DNA of 21,323 bases, from positions 1 to 21,323 of IMG/VR virus record IMGVR_UViG_3300046499_000246. The stretch is one strand, 5' to 3'. The notes beneath the pieces were generated by a model, which did no database searches, was not told where the DNA came from, and saw only the letters and a list, made by a program, of their open reading frames with translations. This document shows positions 1 to 8,308 of this stretch, in pieces (the stretch's first letter is position 1; the number at the start of each line of letters is the position of its first letter). The stretch comes from a virus. A program made the translations under genes and the position numbers.

Positions 1-164
1 TTGTCCGTCGGCGACGTCGGTGACGTCGGCGTGCCCTTCGGGATCGTCGGATGGACGGTCGGCGGACGCGGCCGGTCCTTGCCAACCGGATCGACGGTCT
101 TGAACGACGGGGGTCCAGAGAACCCCGAACCCGGTGGCAGCTTCGTGTTAGTCGGCTGAGTCAC
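1..164 (-). CDS. N-terminal part of a proline-rich structural-operon protein (runs off the window)
   Basis: A GTG start at 164-162 overlaps the TGA stop of the NlpC/P60 gene (GTGA, 4 nt), the coupling used elsewhere in this operon. The frame is open for 54 codons to the window edge. The product begins MTQPTNTKLPPGSGFSG and stays rich in Pro, Thr, Gly and Ser, ending in PTSP-type repeats. The MTQP start is shared with the giant 1689-aa protein. There is no recognisable domain in the visible part. Its place after the hydrolase suggests a virion or tail component. Function is unknown. Confidence 0.65.
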   Translation of the reverse strand, partial: MTQPTNTKLPPGSGFSGPPSFKTVDPVGKDRPRPPTVHPTIPKGTPTSPTSPTD

Positions 165-1483
165 GATGCGAATCCAAACGCTTGGCCCAGTGAATGCATC
201 AGCCCATAGGCCGTCTGCTTCGCGTTGTCTGTGTTGCCCCAGCGGGGGTCGTTCTTGAGTTGCTTCTGGAAGTCGAACAACGTCATCGGCTGCGGAGCAG
301 ACGAAGCCGCGGTGCCCTTAACCCCAGGTGAAGTGGGTTGCCCGGTCTGCGGCTGGCCGGTGATAGCCGGTGCCTGCACCTGCCCCGTCAACGCTCGCTG
401 GATCGTCGGATCGGTCAGGTTGATCTGCGACGGGTCGATCTCCAACGTCTGAGCCATCTGGGCGATGAACGGCTGCGCGATCTGCTGCACCGTCTGGCCG
501 GCGTCGATCTGGCTCGACAGCGACGGGAACGCCGACTTCGCCTGGTTGATCAGATCCTGTGTCGCGCCCTCAAGGCCGGTGCCGGTCGACAGCGACTGCT
601 TGATGTGGCTGTCGATCCACGACTGCGTCACCGGCAGCCCGTACGACGCGGCCAGGCTCTTCAGCTGCTGCTGCATCGCGACCGACTGGCCACCCGTGAC
701 CTGCGGCAAGTTGTTGTAGAGAGCACCGATGCTCTGCGACAGTGTCGCGTCATCGAGACCCGAGAACAGGTCCGACGTCGCCAGGTTGGCAACCCACTTG
801 TCGCTCAAGGCGACGCCGAGCTGCGACGCGATCTGCTTCACATGGGCCTGCGCCTGGGCCAGCTCCTGCTTGTACTCGCCTGGATCTGACGCCTGCATCG
901 CGATGAACTTCTTCGCGCTGTCCGAGTGAGTCTTCCACCAGCCGGTGGTTTGAAGCTCATCCTGGAACTTCTGCGGCGACCAGCCTTCCTTGATGGCCTG
1001 CGCCAGCTTGTCCTTGATGTCGGGGACAGTCGCCGCGAGGGCCTGCACATTCCCGTAGGAGATGTATGGGGCTGGGTTGTTCGCCAATCCCGCCGCCTCC
1101 GATCTTCCGTTCGCTGCCTGGTAGCCCTTGACCCGGCCGAATACGACGTTTTTGACGTTTACGTTTGCGATCTTGACGACGTCGCCGGAATGCGGCGCTT
1201 CCAGGAACTTGCCGTTCCCCATGTAGATGCCGGTGTGGTACGCGTGGCCGTTGCCGTCCAGGAAATAGACCAGGTCACCGGGCTGGGCATCTTTCGCGGT
1301 GATCCGCTGCGTCGAGCGGTACTGCTGGTCCGCCGTCCTGGGCAGTTTGAAACCGGCCTTCCGGTACGCGTACTGGACCAGACCGGAACAGTCGAACTCG
1401 CGGGCGTCCGGGTTCTCGGCACCGAACACGTAACTGGCTCCGAGGAACTCCCGCGCAAAGTCGATCGCACTCTGAGTGGTCAC
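161..1483 (-). CDS. NlpC/P60 peptidoglycan hydrolase, virion-associated
   Basis: This 440-aa protein starts with an NlpC/P60 cysteine peptidase domain (about residues 5-120). The catalytic Cys is C32 in FDCSGLV, the His is H83 in HTGIYMG, and H98 in APHSGD is a candidate third polar residue. The family cleaves stem-peptide bonds in peptidoglycan. Residues 125-440 are a long Gln/Ala-rich, mostly helical extension with no recognised domain and a Pro/Thr linker near 385-405. There is no signal peptide and no holin beside it. It lies in the structural operon, which favours a tail-tip or ejected hydrolase that opens the wall at infection over a lysis endolysin. The ATG overlaps the stop of the upstream gene by 4 nt (ATGA). 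The fold call is firm; the role in entry is inferred. Confidence 0.88.
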   Translation of the reverse strand: MTTQSAIDFAREFLGASYVFGAENPDAREFDCSGLVQYAYRKAGFKLPRTADQQYRSTQRITAKDAQPGDLVYFLDGNGHAYHTGIYMGNGKFLEAPHSGDVVKIANVNVKNVVFGRVKGYQAANGRSEAAGLANNPAPYISYGNVQALAATVPDIKDKLAQAIKEGWSPQKFQDELQTTGWWKTHSDSAKKFIAMQASDPGEYKQELAQAQAHVKQIASQLGVALSDKWVANLATSDLFSGLDDATLSQSIGALYNNLPQVTGGQSVAMQQQLKSLAASYGLPVTQSWIDSHIKQSLSTGTGLEGATQDLINQAKSAFPSLSSQIDAGQTVQQIAQPFIAQMAQTLEIDPSQINLTDPTIQRALTGQVQAPAITGQPQTGQPTSPGVKGTAASSAPQPMTLFDFQKQLKNDPRWGNTDNAKQTAYGLMHSLGQAFGFAS

Positions 1484-2250
1484 AGGACCCCCAGCATCTT
1501 GTTGAGCTGATCGACGTACGACGCCTCCCGGAACTGGTTCTCCTCCCCCTGGTGGTTGTCGTCGACGAAGCTCATCGCCTCACCGGACACCTCCGGGTTC
1601 GTGGAGGTTTTGTTGGCGTTCCTGGCGTCGTATGCCGACTGCTCCTTGCCGTGGAAGGCGGACACGAAGTGCGCCAGCTCCTTCGACGACAGGTTCCGAC
1701 CGAGAGCGTTCTGAGACGCCTGCTGCAGCGTCTGCGTCAACGTCTCCGAGTCAGTGAGCTGCAGCGGCGGCGGCGTCGGGGCGTATGAGCCACCAACACC
1801 GGCAGCGCCCAGCCCCTGCAGGTACCCCGAAAGCGTCACGTTCGGGTTCGTCTTCGCGACGTCCGAGTACTGCTGAAGCGCCTTCGCCATCGCGTCGTGG
1901 TCGGCCCCGGTGTAGGAGCCGTACGTCGGCTTGTTCGAGCCGTAAAGGCCAGCCGCCTGCAGCGCCTTCTGCGCCGCGATGTACGCCGACTTGTCCTTCT
2001 GCTGCGACGACTCCACGAACCCCGAGAAGTACTGGTTCGCGGTCATCTGGGTGGGCTTCAAGGAGCCCTGCGACCCCCAGCTGCCGTCGGCCTGCTTGAC
2101 AAGGTTCGAGCTAGGAACTCCCGTGCTGCCAGGGGTGATCGTGACCAGCGTGCTGGCCAGGTCCCCGAGGCCGAACAAGTCATTCGTCGGCCCCGTGGAC
2201 CCATACGGGTTGTAGGCGAAGTCGGGAGACGTCGTCACGTTGTTAGGCAC
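1480..2250 (-). CDS. Putative minor structural protein, 256 aa
   Basis: I do not recognise the family. The product is soluble and Ser/Thr/Gln/Asn-rich, with no signal peptide or membrane segment. The first 60 residues are low-complexity and Gly/Pro/Ser-rich. The rest is probably helical, with a Pro-rich break (APTPPPLQL) around 165. The C-terminal 80 residues (ALGRNLSSKELAHFV onwards) resemble the helical Gln-rich tail of the neighbouring hydrolase in composition. It starts 2 nt after the giant gene and overlaps the hydrolase by 4 nt, so the three are very likely cotranslated. A virion or ejection role is inferred from position only. Confidence 0.75.
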   Translation of the reverse strand: MPNNVTTSPDFAYNPYGSTGPTNDLFGLGDLASTLVTITPGSTGVPSSNLVKQADGSWGSQGSLKPTQMTANQYFSGFVESSQQKDKSAYIAAQKALQAAGLYGSNKPTYGSYTGADHDAMAKALQQYSDVAKTNPNVTLSGYLQGLGAAGVGGSYAPTPPPLQLTDSETLTQTLQQASQNALGRNLSSKELAHFVSAFHGKEQSAYDARNANKTSTNPEVSGEAMSFVDDNHQGEENQFREASYVDQLNKMLGVL

Positions 2251-2252
2251 GC

Positions 2253-5200
2253 TTAACTCCCAACCGGGTCAAGGACATTCGGATCGAGCATTCGGAACAC
2301 ACCGGAGTAGAGCCCGGCAAGCTGCGGATTCGCAGCGACCTTCGCTTCCATCCAGGCCGCGTACTTCGCGGCGACATCGGCACGGATCGCGACCTCCCCG
2401 TTCGTCCCGCCCGGGGTTGACTCGACGACACTGTGGTAGGTGTCGTAAGCCCGGAGCATCTGCGAAACCTCGCTCACCGGCACAGCGGCCGGCGCGTCGC
2501 CGGTAGCGACCATCCGGTGGAGCTGCTGCAGCTGATCCTTCGCCGTGCCCTGCGCAGCCGAGAAGTCCTGCTGGGTTGCCCCGAACATCGGGTGCAGCCC
2601 GAAGAACTCCTGCTTCCAGGCCGCGAACTGGCTACGGATATCCGAAGCGTTGTCCGGGTTCTCCTGAAGCATTGCCTTCTCGGCATCCAGGTTCTTGTAG
2701 TACTGGGCCGCAGCGCCCGCCGTCGCAACCTCGTTGGCGAACTGCGCTGTCGTCTTGTTCTGGCGCAGGCCAATCTCCAGCTCCGCGTGGTACGCGTTCA
2801 GGTCGAACTCGCCCTGCTGGGCGCTCTGCGGAACGAAGTACGCGGAGACACCCTTGTACTTCTTCATGAAGCCGACGTTCTCGTTGATCCACTGCTCCGA
2901 CGCCTTCGTCGCCTGCAGCGTCGCCGACTTCGTGGTGCTCTCCGACCCCGAAATCTGGTAGATCAGCTTGTCCGGGTGCAGCTGCGCCCACACGACGTTC
3001 GCCTGCTGGTAGCCGACACTGCTGACCAACTTCTTGTACTCGGCATCCAAGCCATTGACACCGCGTGCGCCGTAGAACCAGTCACCCTTCGACCCAGACG
3101 TTTCCTCGGTTGGTGTCGAGGGAGCCGCCGGGGCGAAGAACCCGAAGATCGCACGAAGCAGCATCTGGTTCTTGACGCCCGTACGCAGATGCACCAGGTA
3201 GTCCTGTATCTGCGCGGAGTCCTGGCTGTCCTTCGGCAGCTTGCCGGCGGCAGCGAGGTTGAGGATCGCCGACTTCATCGCGCCGGCCACCAGCGATGAC
3301 TTGTCGTCGTCGCTGAGTGCGTCGCTGAACTTCTTGATCGCCGCAGGCATCAGCTCGGACCCGAGCGACTTCTGCTGCGGGCTGAGCTTCCCGTTGAAGA
3401 ACTGGTCGATCTGATCGATCTGCTCCTGCCACGCCGGGTGGACCTTCGCCACCAAACGCATCGGCATGTTCGCCAGCGGCGTCAGGCCAAGCTGCAGCGG
3501 GTTCTGCAAGCCGCTGTTCAGGAACCCGACCTTGCTCGTCAGGTTCGGCACGACACCCGGCACGCGGGTGATGCCCGGGATGTGCAGCCACTCGCCAGCT
3601 TGGAGGATCGCGTTGATCGCAGCACCCGAGCCCGGGTAGACGAAGCTCTCGTCGCCGTTCTCGTCCTTGTAGATCAGGCCGGACTGGACAGCCGCCTCAT
3701 GCGCCATCATCGTCCGACGGAGACGCACCGGGTCCTCGATCATCTGCGTGCCCCAGCGGCGGATGAACGCCTCGGTGGCCCGTTGGAAGGCGAAGAACCC
3801 GCGAGCGACAACGTCCATCTGCGTCCGGTACTCCGGGTTGTCGATGTACTTCAGCGTGCGGTTCGCGGCCATCTGGAATCCGATGTCCTGCGCCATCTGG
3901 TCTGCGGCCTCAGCCGAGAGCCCACCGTTGACGAGGTCGTCCTCCCAGCCGCGCATGAAGTACCGCATCCGGCCGTAGTTCGCGGCGAAGATCGGCATCG
4001 TCGCCATCCGCGCAAGCGGACGCTCCACCAGCAGCTTGTAGCCCTCGCCGCTGACGTCCAGGAGCTTCTCCATCAGGCCGTGCTTGGTCGACTCGAGAGG
4101 CATCGCCTCGAACGTGGGCGCCAGCGTCGCTGACGGTCGCTCGTCGTGTTCCAGGTTGTTGATGATCCAGTCGGAGTTGGGGGCCTTCTCGTTCTCGCCG
4201 ATGAACTGGACGAGCTTCTTGTTGAGCGTCCCGTCCTGCTTCGTCAGGAGGTACTTCAGCTCCCGCACCTGCATCTCCGCGATCTGGCGGTCAGCCAGCT
4301 GCCGGTCAGCGTCGGTGACGATCGGCCGGTCGATGCCGTCCGCGTCCTTGAACGTGCCGCTGCGGCGGCTGATCCGGTCCCACGCCGGATCTTTCTTCAG
4401 CGAGCTGACAACGTCATCGATCGTGAACCGGCGACCCTTGGCCGCAGCCACGACCGACTTCGACGCCTTCTTCGACAAGCCGGTCACGGTCGGCTTGCCC
4501 ACCTGACCCAGCAGATCGCCGACGGTCGAGTCGACGTGGTTGAGGATCATCATCGTCTGCTCGGGGCTCTTGTTGACGAGCGTCGCAAGATGCGCCGCGA
4601 ACGCCTCCGACCCCTTCTGCAGGTCGGCGAAGTTCTCCGCGTCGTGGCCGGCGGACACCTTCGCGAACCCTGTCCGATCGAACTTGACCGCGACATCGAT
4701 GCCTTGAAGGTTCTGGTAGCGGACCCGTGCCGGTGTCATGCCGGCGGCAGCGATCTCGGTGGAGTCGCCCACGCCTGCCGGGTCGAGCATTTCCTTCATG
4801 CGCAGGTCCATGTACTGGTCGATCCAGTCGGCGAACGTGCCTTCCTTCAGGTTCAGGATGTACTTCGTGCCCTCGCGGGCGTCAGCCGTGTCGATCGCTG
4901 CGTGGTGGTACAGCTGAGTCAAGCGGTGGACCTGGCCGTAGACCAGGTTCCCGGCCTTGGTCTTCTTCATCAGGCTCGGGATGATCGCGGACGGGAGCTG
5001 GCCAGCGTCGTCGAGGGCGTACTTCGCCGCGAACATGCCGTGGATGCCGCTGCCCTTGCTGCGGATAGCCTCGCCGAACTGCTCTTCCAGAGCGTTGCGC
5101 AAGGCACCAGCGAACTGCGACACCCAGCCGTTGCGGACGAGCTGCATCGACTGATTGACGAACTTCGAGTTGAACATCCGGCCGATCGTGTTCTGCCAGA

Positions 5201-7322
5201 TGCCCAGCTTCGCAGCGGCCTGCTGCATCTCAGTGAACCCGGTCAGGGTCATGACCTCGTTCGTCTGCCCGCCGAACAGCGCCGTGTCACGTTCCTCGCC
5301 CGTCACCGGGTCGAGGTAGCGGCTGCCTGTGACGCTGTAGACCTGGTCGGTGAGGGGCCGACGTGCCTCTGCCAGCAGCTTCTGGCCCGCCTCGGTCGCG
5401 CCGAACCCGGCCGCGTGCATCGACTGCAGGTTCATCCCGCTCAGAATCGCCTTGCGGGTGCCCTCATCAGCCACGGAGTACTTAGCCGCAGTGATGTAGG
5501 AGTCGGCCGACGTGAGTTGCATCCGAGCGTGCGCGAACACCTGCGAAACGGCGTTCTGGTCGCTCGTGCGGAACGTGGCACTCTTCGGCAGGCGGGACGC
5601 GAACTTCTGCGCCAGCTTCCGGTACCGGGCACCGAACGCGCCGACGCTGAGACCCTTCTGCGACGCGTACAGAGCCTCGCCCTTCAAGGCCGAGTCCAGA
5701 GTGGCTCGCTGCTGCGACGCCAAGCCTTCCGCCGCGACGTCGTCCGAGCTGTCGATGATCTTGCCGGTGGCCGAGTCGACCTGGTCCCCGGGGACCGGGA
5801 GCAGCTTGCCAGCCATACCCGGGATGCGCAGGTCGATGCCACGCTTCGCAGCGGACTCGACATGGCCGGCGAGGTTCACATCGGCGGCGTCGATGTTCTT
5901 CAGGATGGTCTTCGCGGTCTTGTCAGCAGAGAGCCCGACGCGGGTAGCGTTCAGGGAACCGGCCAGTTTCTTGAATCCGAACCGGGAGAGCTGCCCTGGC
6001 ATCAGGCCGATCTCGGACGGCGCACGACCAGCGAACAGCCGGACCATGCCGTACTTCGACGCCAGGTAGTCCGCCGCGTCGTCCAGCGACGTGATCGGTG
6101 TTCCCTTGCCGACGAGCAGCACGTTACGGCCGGTCTCAGCGTTCTTGCCGATACCTGTCGCCTGGAGCGAGCCGTTGAAGTCGTCGACTAGGTGGACGAG
6201 CCCCGGCGTCTGTGCGCGGATACGTGCGTACGACTGACCGGCCGCGACGTCATCGCCTTTGGCAATCGCCTCGCGCATGGCGGTCGTGTTCTCGATCAGC
6301 GACTTGAAGCCCTGCCGAACCTGGCTCGCGCCCCAACCCTTGACCTGGGTCGCCGGGTCTTCGCTCAGGATGTCGCGGACCTTGTTCGTGTCGCCCATCG
6401 AGTCGATCGTGATCGGGGCGAGCTTGTATGCCTTGAACGCCTGGCCAGCAAGCAGGGTCGGGTCCAGCTTCGCGCCAACCACCAGGTCGATCGCAGCGCC
6501 GCTGATGCCTCGCACCTTGCCGCCGACATCCTGCTTCGGGTCAGCCGGTTCGAGCACCCAGTCGCCGAACGTCGCGTGACGGGCCGACACCTGGTCGACC
6601 AGCGTCGTGAACTTCGGGTCCTGGAGTTGGTTGGCGCGCTTCTGCAGCTCGCCCATCGTGATCTTCGGGTCGCCGAGGTACGAGTTGATGAAGTCGTCGC
6701 CGCCGTTCGCAACCTGGATCGCGAAGTCGACCTGCTTCGGGTCGTAGTTCTTGTAGAGGTCGTTCAGGTCGAGCTGGGCGTGCCCAGACGCCAGGTAGGC
6801 GAGGTTCGAGATGACGCTGTTCGGGTCGTAGCCCTGGACCTGCATCTGACGGTTGTAGTCGGCCTGCCACGAGCTGTTTGCCGAGGCGAGATCCCAGTGG
6901 ACAGCGCCACCAATATCGCGGCTGGCCATCGACGCGAACCCGCCAACGGTCGCGTTGACGAAGTTGCCGGCCTGGCCGAAAACGTCCGTGACCGGGTTGT
7001 GGGTGATGTCGTGCCAGACGCGGCCGAGGCTCCAGTGGTTGGACGGCAGGACGTCGGAGTAGTTGACGCCCGCAGCATCCAGCTGCTTCTTCTGCGCGCT
7101 GGTGAGGTTTAGCTTCGTTCCGGCCGCACGAGCCGTCTGCACCATGCTGTTCGCCCATGCGGCACCAGCGAGCTGGTTGACGGCCTGCGCCTGCGGCGGG
7201 CTCGCGTTCGCGGACACCAGACCGGCCACGATCCGTGGCTGGCTCACCAGGTTCGAGTTACCCGCCGCGATGCTCGCGATCTGGTCGAACGCCGCGTCGG
7301 TGTCCTGGCCTGGCTGCGTCAA
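2253..7322 (-). CDS. Giant 1689-aa virion protein, possible ejected internal protein
   Basis: This is the largest gene in the window (5.07 kb). The product is mostly helical and Ala/Gln/Asp/Lys-rich, with no signal peptide. Short hydrophobic stretches occur, for example near residues 120-135 and 1290-1340, but there is no clear multi-span membrane domain. I see no tape-measure heptads, peptidase or glycosidase motif. The last 350 residues alternate helical repeats with SAYFVPQ and FDLNAYHAELEIGL-like elements. It is preceded by a 154-aa Pro/Gly-rich protein and followed by the 256-aa protein and an NlpC/P60 hydrolase. Size, composition and the adjacent muralytic enzyme suggest an internal or ejection protein, as with T7 gp16 or the large inner proteins of N4-like phages. 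That is inference. A tape measure or a large polyvalent effector are alternatives. Confidence 0.7.
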   Translation of the reverse strand: MTQPGQDTDAAFDQIASIAAGNSNLVSQPRIVAGLVSANASPPQAQAVNQLAGAAWANSMVQTARAAGTKLNLTSAQKKQLDAAGVNYSDVLPSNHWSLGRVWHDITHNPVTDVFGQAGNFVNATVGGFASMASRDIGGAVHWDLASANSSWQADYNRQMQVQGYDPNSVISNLAYLASGHAQLDLNDLYKNYDPKQVDFAIQVANGGDDFINSYLGDPKITMGELQKRANQLQDPKFTTLVDQVSARHATFGDWVLEPADPKQDVGGKVRGISGAAIDLVVGAKLDPTLLAGQAFKAYKLAPITIDSMGDTNKVRDILSEDPATQVKGWGASQVRQGFKSLIENTTAMREAIAKGDDVAAGQSYARIRAQTPGLVHLVDDFNGSLQATGIGKNAETGRNVLLVGKGTPITSLDDAADYLASKYGMVRLFAGRAPSEIGLMPGQLSRFGFKKLAGSLNATRVGLSADKTAKTILKNIDAADVNLAGHVESAAKRGIDLRIPGMAGKLLPVPGDQVDSATGKIIDSSDDVAAEGLASQQRATLDSALKGEALYASQKGLSVGAFGARYRKLAQKFASRLPKSATFRTSDQNAVSQVFAHARMQLTSADSYITAAKYSVADEGTRKAILSGMNLQSMHAAGFGATEAGQKLLAEARRPLTDQVYSVTGSRYLDPVTGEERDTALFGGQTNEVMTLTGFTEMQQAAAKLGIWQNTIGRMFNSKFVNQSMQLVRNGWVSQFAGALRNALEEQFGEAIRSKGSGIHGMFAAKYALDDAGQLPSAIIPSLMKKTKAGNLVYGQVHRLTQLYHHAAIDTADAREGTKYILNLKEGTFADWIDQYMDLRMKEMLDPAGVGDSTEIAAAGMTPARVRYQNLQGIDVAVKFDRTGFAKVSAGHDAENFADLQKGSEAFAAHLATLVNKSPEQTMMILNHVDSTVGDLLGQVGKPTVTGLSKKASKSVVAAAKGRRFTIDDVVSSLKKDPAWDRISRRSGTFKDADGIDRPIVTDADRQLADRQIAEMQVRELKYLLTKQDGTLNKKLVQFIGENEKAPNSDWIINNLEHDERPSATLAPTFEAMPLESTKHGLMEKLLDVSGEGYKLLVERPLARMATMPIFAANYGRMRYFMRGWEDDLVNGGLSAEAADQMAQDIGFQMAANRTLKYIDNPEYRTQMDVVARGFFAFQRATEAFIRRWGTQMIEDPVRLRRTMMAHEAAVQSGLIYKDENGDESFVYPGSGAAINAILQAGEWLHIPGITRVPGVVPNLTSKVGFLNSGLQNPLQLGLTPLANMPMRLVAKVHPAWQEQIDQIDQFFNGKLSPQQKSLGSELMPAAIKKFSDALSDDDKSSLVAGAMKSAILNLAAAGKLPKDSQDSAQIQDYLVHLRTGVKNQMLLRAIFGFFAPAAPSTPTEETSGSKGDWFYGARGVNGLDAEYKKLVSSVGYQQANVVWAQLHPDKLIYQISGSESTTKSATLQATKASEQWINENVGFMKKYKGVSAYFVPQSAQQGEFDLNAYHAELEIGLRQNKTTAQFANEVATAGAAAQYYKNLDAEKAMLQENPDNASDIRSQFAAWKQEFFGLHPMFGATQQDFSAAQGTAKDQLQQLHRMVATGDAPAAVPVSEVSQMLRAYDTYHSVVESTPGGTNGEVAIRADVAAKYAAWMEAKVAANPQLAGLYSGVFRMLDPNVLDPVGS

Positions 7323-7323
7323 C

Positions 7324-7788
7324 TCACACTCCTTGGCTCTGGGCGAACTGGAACAGGGTCGCCAGCGACCCGGTCATGTCTCGCGCCGAGAGCTGGGACA
7401 TCATCTGGGTTATTGGGCCCTGCTGGGCGAACGTGTCTGTGTGCTCAAGGGCCAGCGACTCCTGGCCGGGTCCGGCACCGATGTTCACGCCGGACGTGAT
7501 CGGCTCGTTGGGGCGCTGGGTCGGAGCACCGAACGGGACCGGGCTCGGGCCGCTGCCACCAGCGGCCGGCGCGTCCTGCGGCGGTGGGATGTCGAGACCC
7601 GGGCCACCCGGCGATGCGGACATCGGAGCGACCGCTTCCTGGGCGTGCAGAGCTTGAGCGTCCCCGTACGCCATGCCCGTGGGCACGGACTTGACCTGCG
7701 CGGGCCCACCATCGGTGCGCTTCGAGAGCGCGCCAGGCAGACCAACCGGTGCTGGGTTCGTCGGCTTCCGGTAACCGCCACTAGCCAT
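7324..7788 (-). CDS. Pro/Gly-rich structural-operon protein, 154 aa
   Basis: The protein has a disordered, Pro/Gly-rich first two thirds and a short helical C-terminus rich in Gln and Met. The N-terminal motif GYRKPTNPAPVGLPGALS followed by KRTDGGP is of a type I associate with small proteins near the portal in actinobacteriophages, from memory and without a search. No enzyme motif, membrane span or signal peptide is present. The ATG has GGAGGG about 12 nt upstream, a slightly long spacing. It lies 1 nt before the giant gene, so the two are likely coupled. It could be a scaffold, adaptor or head-tail accessory protein; the sequence does not decide. Confidence 0.72.
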   Translation of the reverse strand: MASGGYRKPTNPAPVGLPGALSKRTDGGPAQVKSVPTGMAYGDAQALHAQEAVAPMSASPGGPGLDIPPPQDAPAAGGSGPSPVPFGAPTQRPNEPITSGVNIGAGPGQESLALEHTDTFAQQGPITQMMSQLSARDMTGSLATLFQFAQSQGV

Positions 7789-8181
7789 GCGAGATCAACC
7801 CTCCATCGTGCTGAATCAAAGAGCGCAACCCCGCGCTAGTAGTCCCGTGCAGCTCAGAGCGGCATCGAGGAGGCCGGGACATTTCCGTCAACCGGCCGAT
7901 ACGCCAGCCACTGTCATCGGTGAAAAGAAGAGCTGTACCGACGCCTTCGGCGACTTTCCCTTTTTGGCATGGGGGGTACCAAGGCGTGGCCGCAATCAAG
8001 CGTTGCGGTAGCCCAATGGGTCGCTAACAGGCGACGAAACGCCTGCTTAGGGTGCGGTGAACCTATTACGACACCCGGCCCGCCTTCGAGGCGGGACATC
8101 CCACACACCCGTGTTACCCGACCTTCCCGCGCGGGTTCCTGGCTCGCGAGAAACGCTAGTGGTCGGTGCGCAGGGCGGGGT

Positions 8182-8267
8182 TATCCTGTACGATCAGGCA
8201 CGCGGACCTCCAGAGTCCGTCACAGCCCCGGTAGCGTTCCCGCGCTAGCCGGGGCTCTTCTTGTTTG
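8182..8267 (+). ncRNA. Putative small RNA ending in an intrinsic terminator
   Basis: On the plus strand, opposite to all flanking genes, weak -10-like hexamers (TATCCT at 8182, TACGAT at 8189) precede a 5-bp hairpin CGGAC/GTCCG with the 7-nt loop CTCCAGA (8203-8219). A strong terminator hairpin follows. There is no ORF and no clear -35, so the start is uncertain. A stand-alone hairpin plus terminator antisense to the late operon suggests a small regulatory RNA or a transcription block. It is inferred from structure only. Confidence 0.35.
8224..8267 (+). terminator. Intrinsic terminator, plus strand
   Basis: The arms AGCCCCGGTAGCG and CGCTAGCCGGGGCT pair over 13 bp with one bulged C and a TTCCCG loop, followed by the T-rich tail CTTCTTGTTTG. 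The minus strand has no T tract after the stem, so it works rightward, although no protein gene reads rightward into it. Confidence 0.65.
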
Positions 8268-8308
8268 TCCGGCCAGCATACACCCGGACACCAAGAACGC
8301 AACCACCC

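Larger units (their letters stand above)
7789..8308. other. 520-bp structured intergenic region between portal and the Pro/Gly-rich gene
   Basis: There is no convincing gene here; the short ORFs on both strands have mixed codon use. It holds a row of stem-loops: CCGCAA/TTGCGG (7990-8008), CAGGCG/CGCCTG (8028-8045), GGGTG/CACCC (8050-8076) and CCCGCCT/AGGCGGG (8079-8095). A plus-strand RNA-like unit ending in a terminator follows at 8182-8267. The row could be the 5' leader of the minus-strand 7788-to-left transcript, since it interrupts an otherwise gapless late operon, or a separate RNA. The strand of action is not settled. Confidence 0.5.

Noticed and set aside
4146-6191. A 681-codon open frame on the plus strand opposite the giant gene.
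   Set aside because: It is antisense to a long gene with normal late-operon spacing, has Arg/Leu/His-rich shadow composition and no ribosome-binding site. High-GC DNA gives such frames routinely.
7781-7999. A 72-codon minus-strand frame (TTG start) ending at the start of the 154-aa gene.
   Set aside because: Mixed codon use, weak start and overlap with hairpins. The end overlaps the next start like a coupled gene, so it remains a remote possibility.
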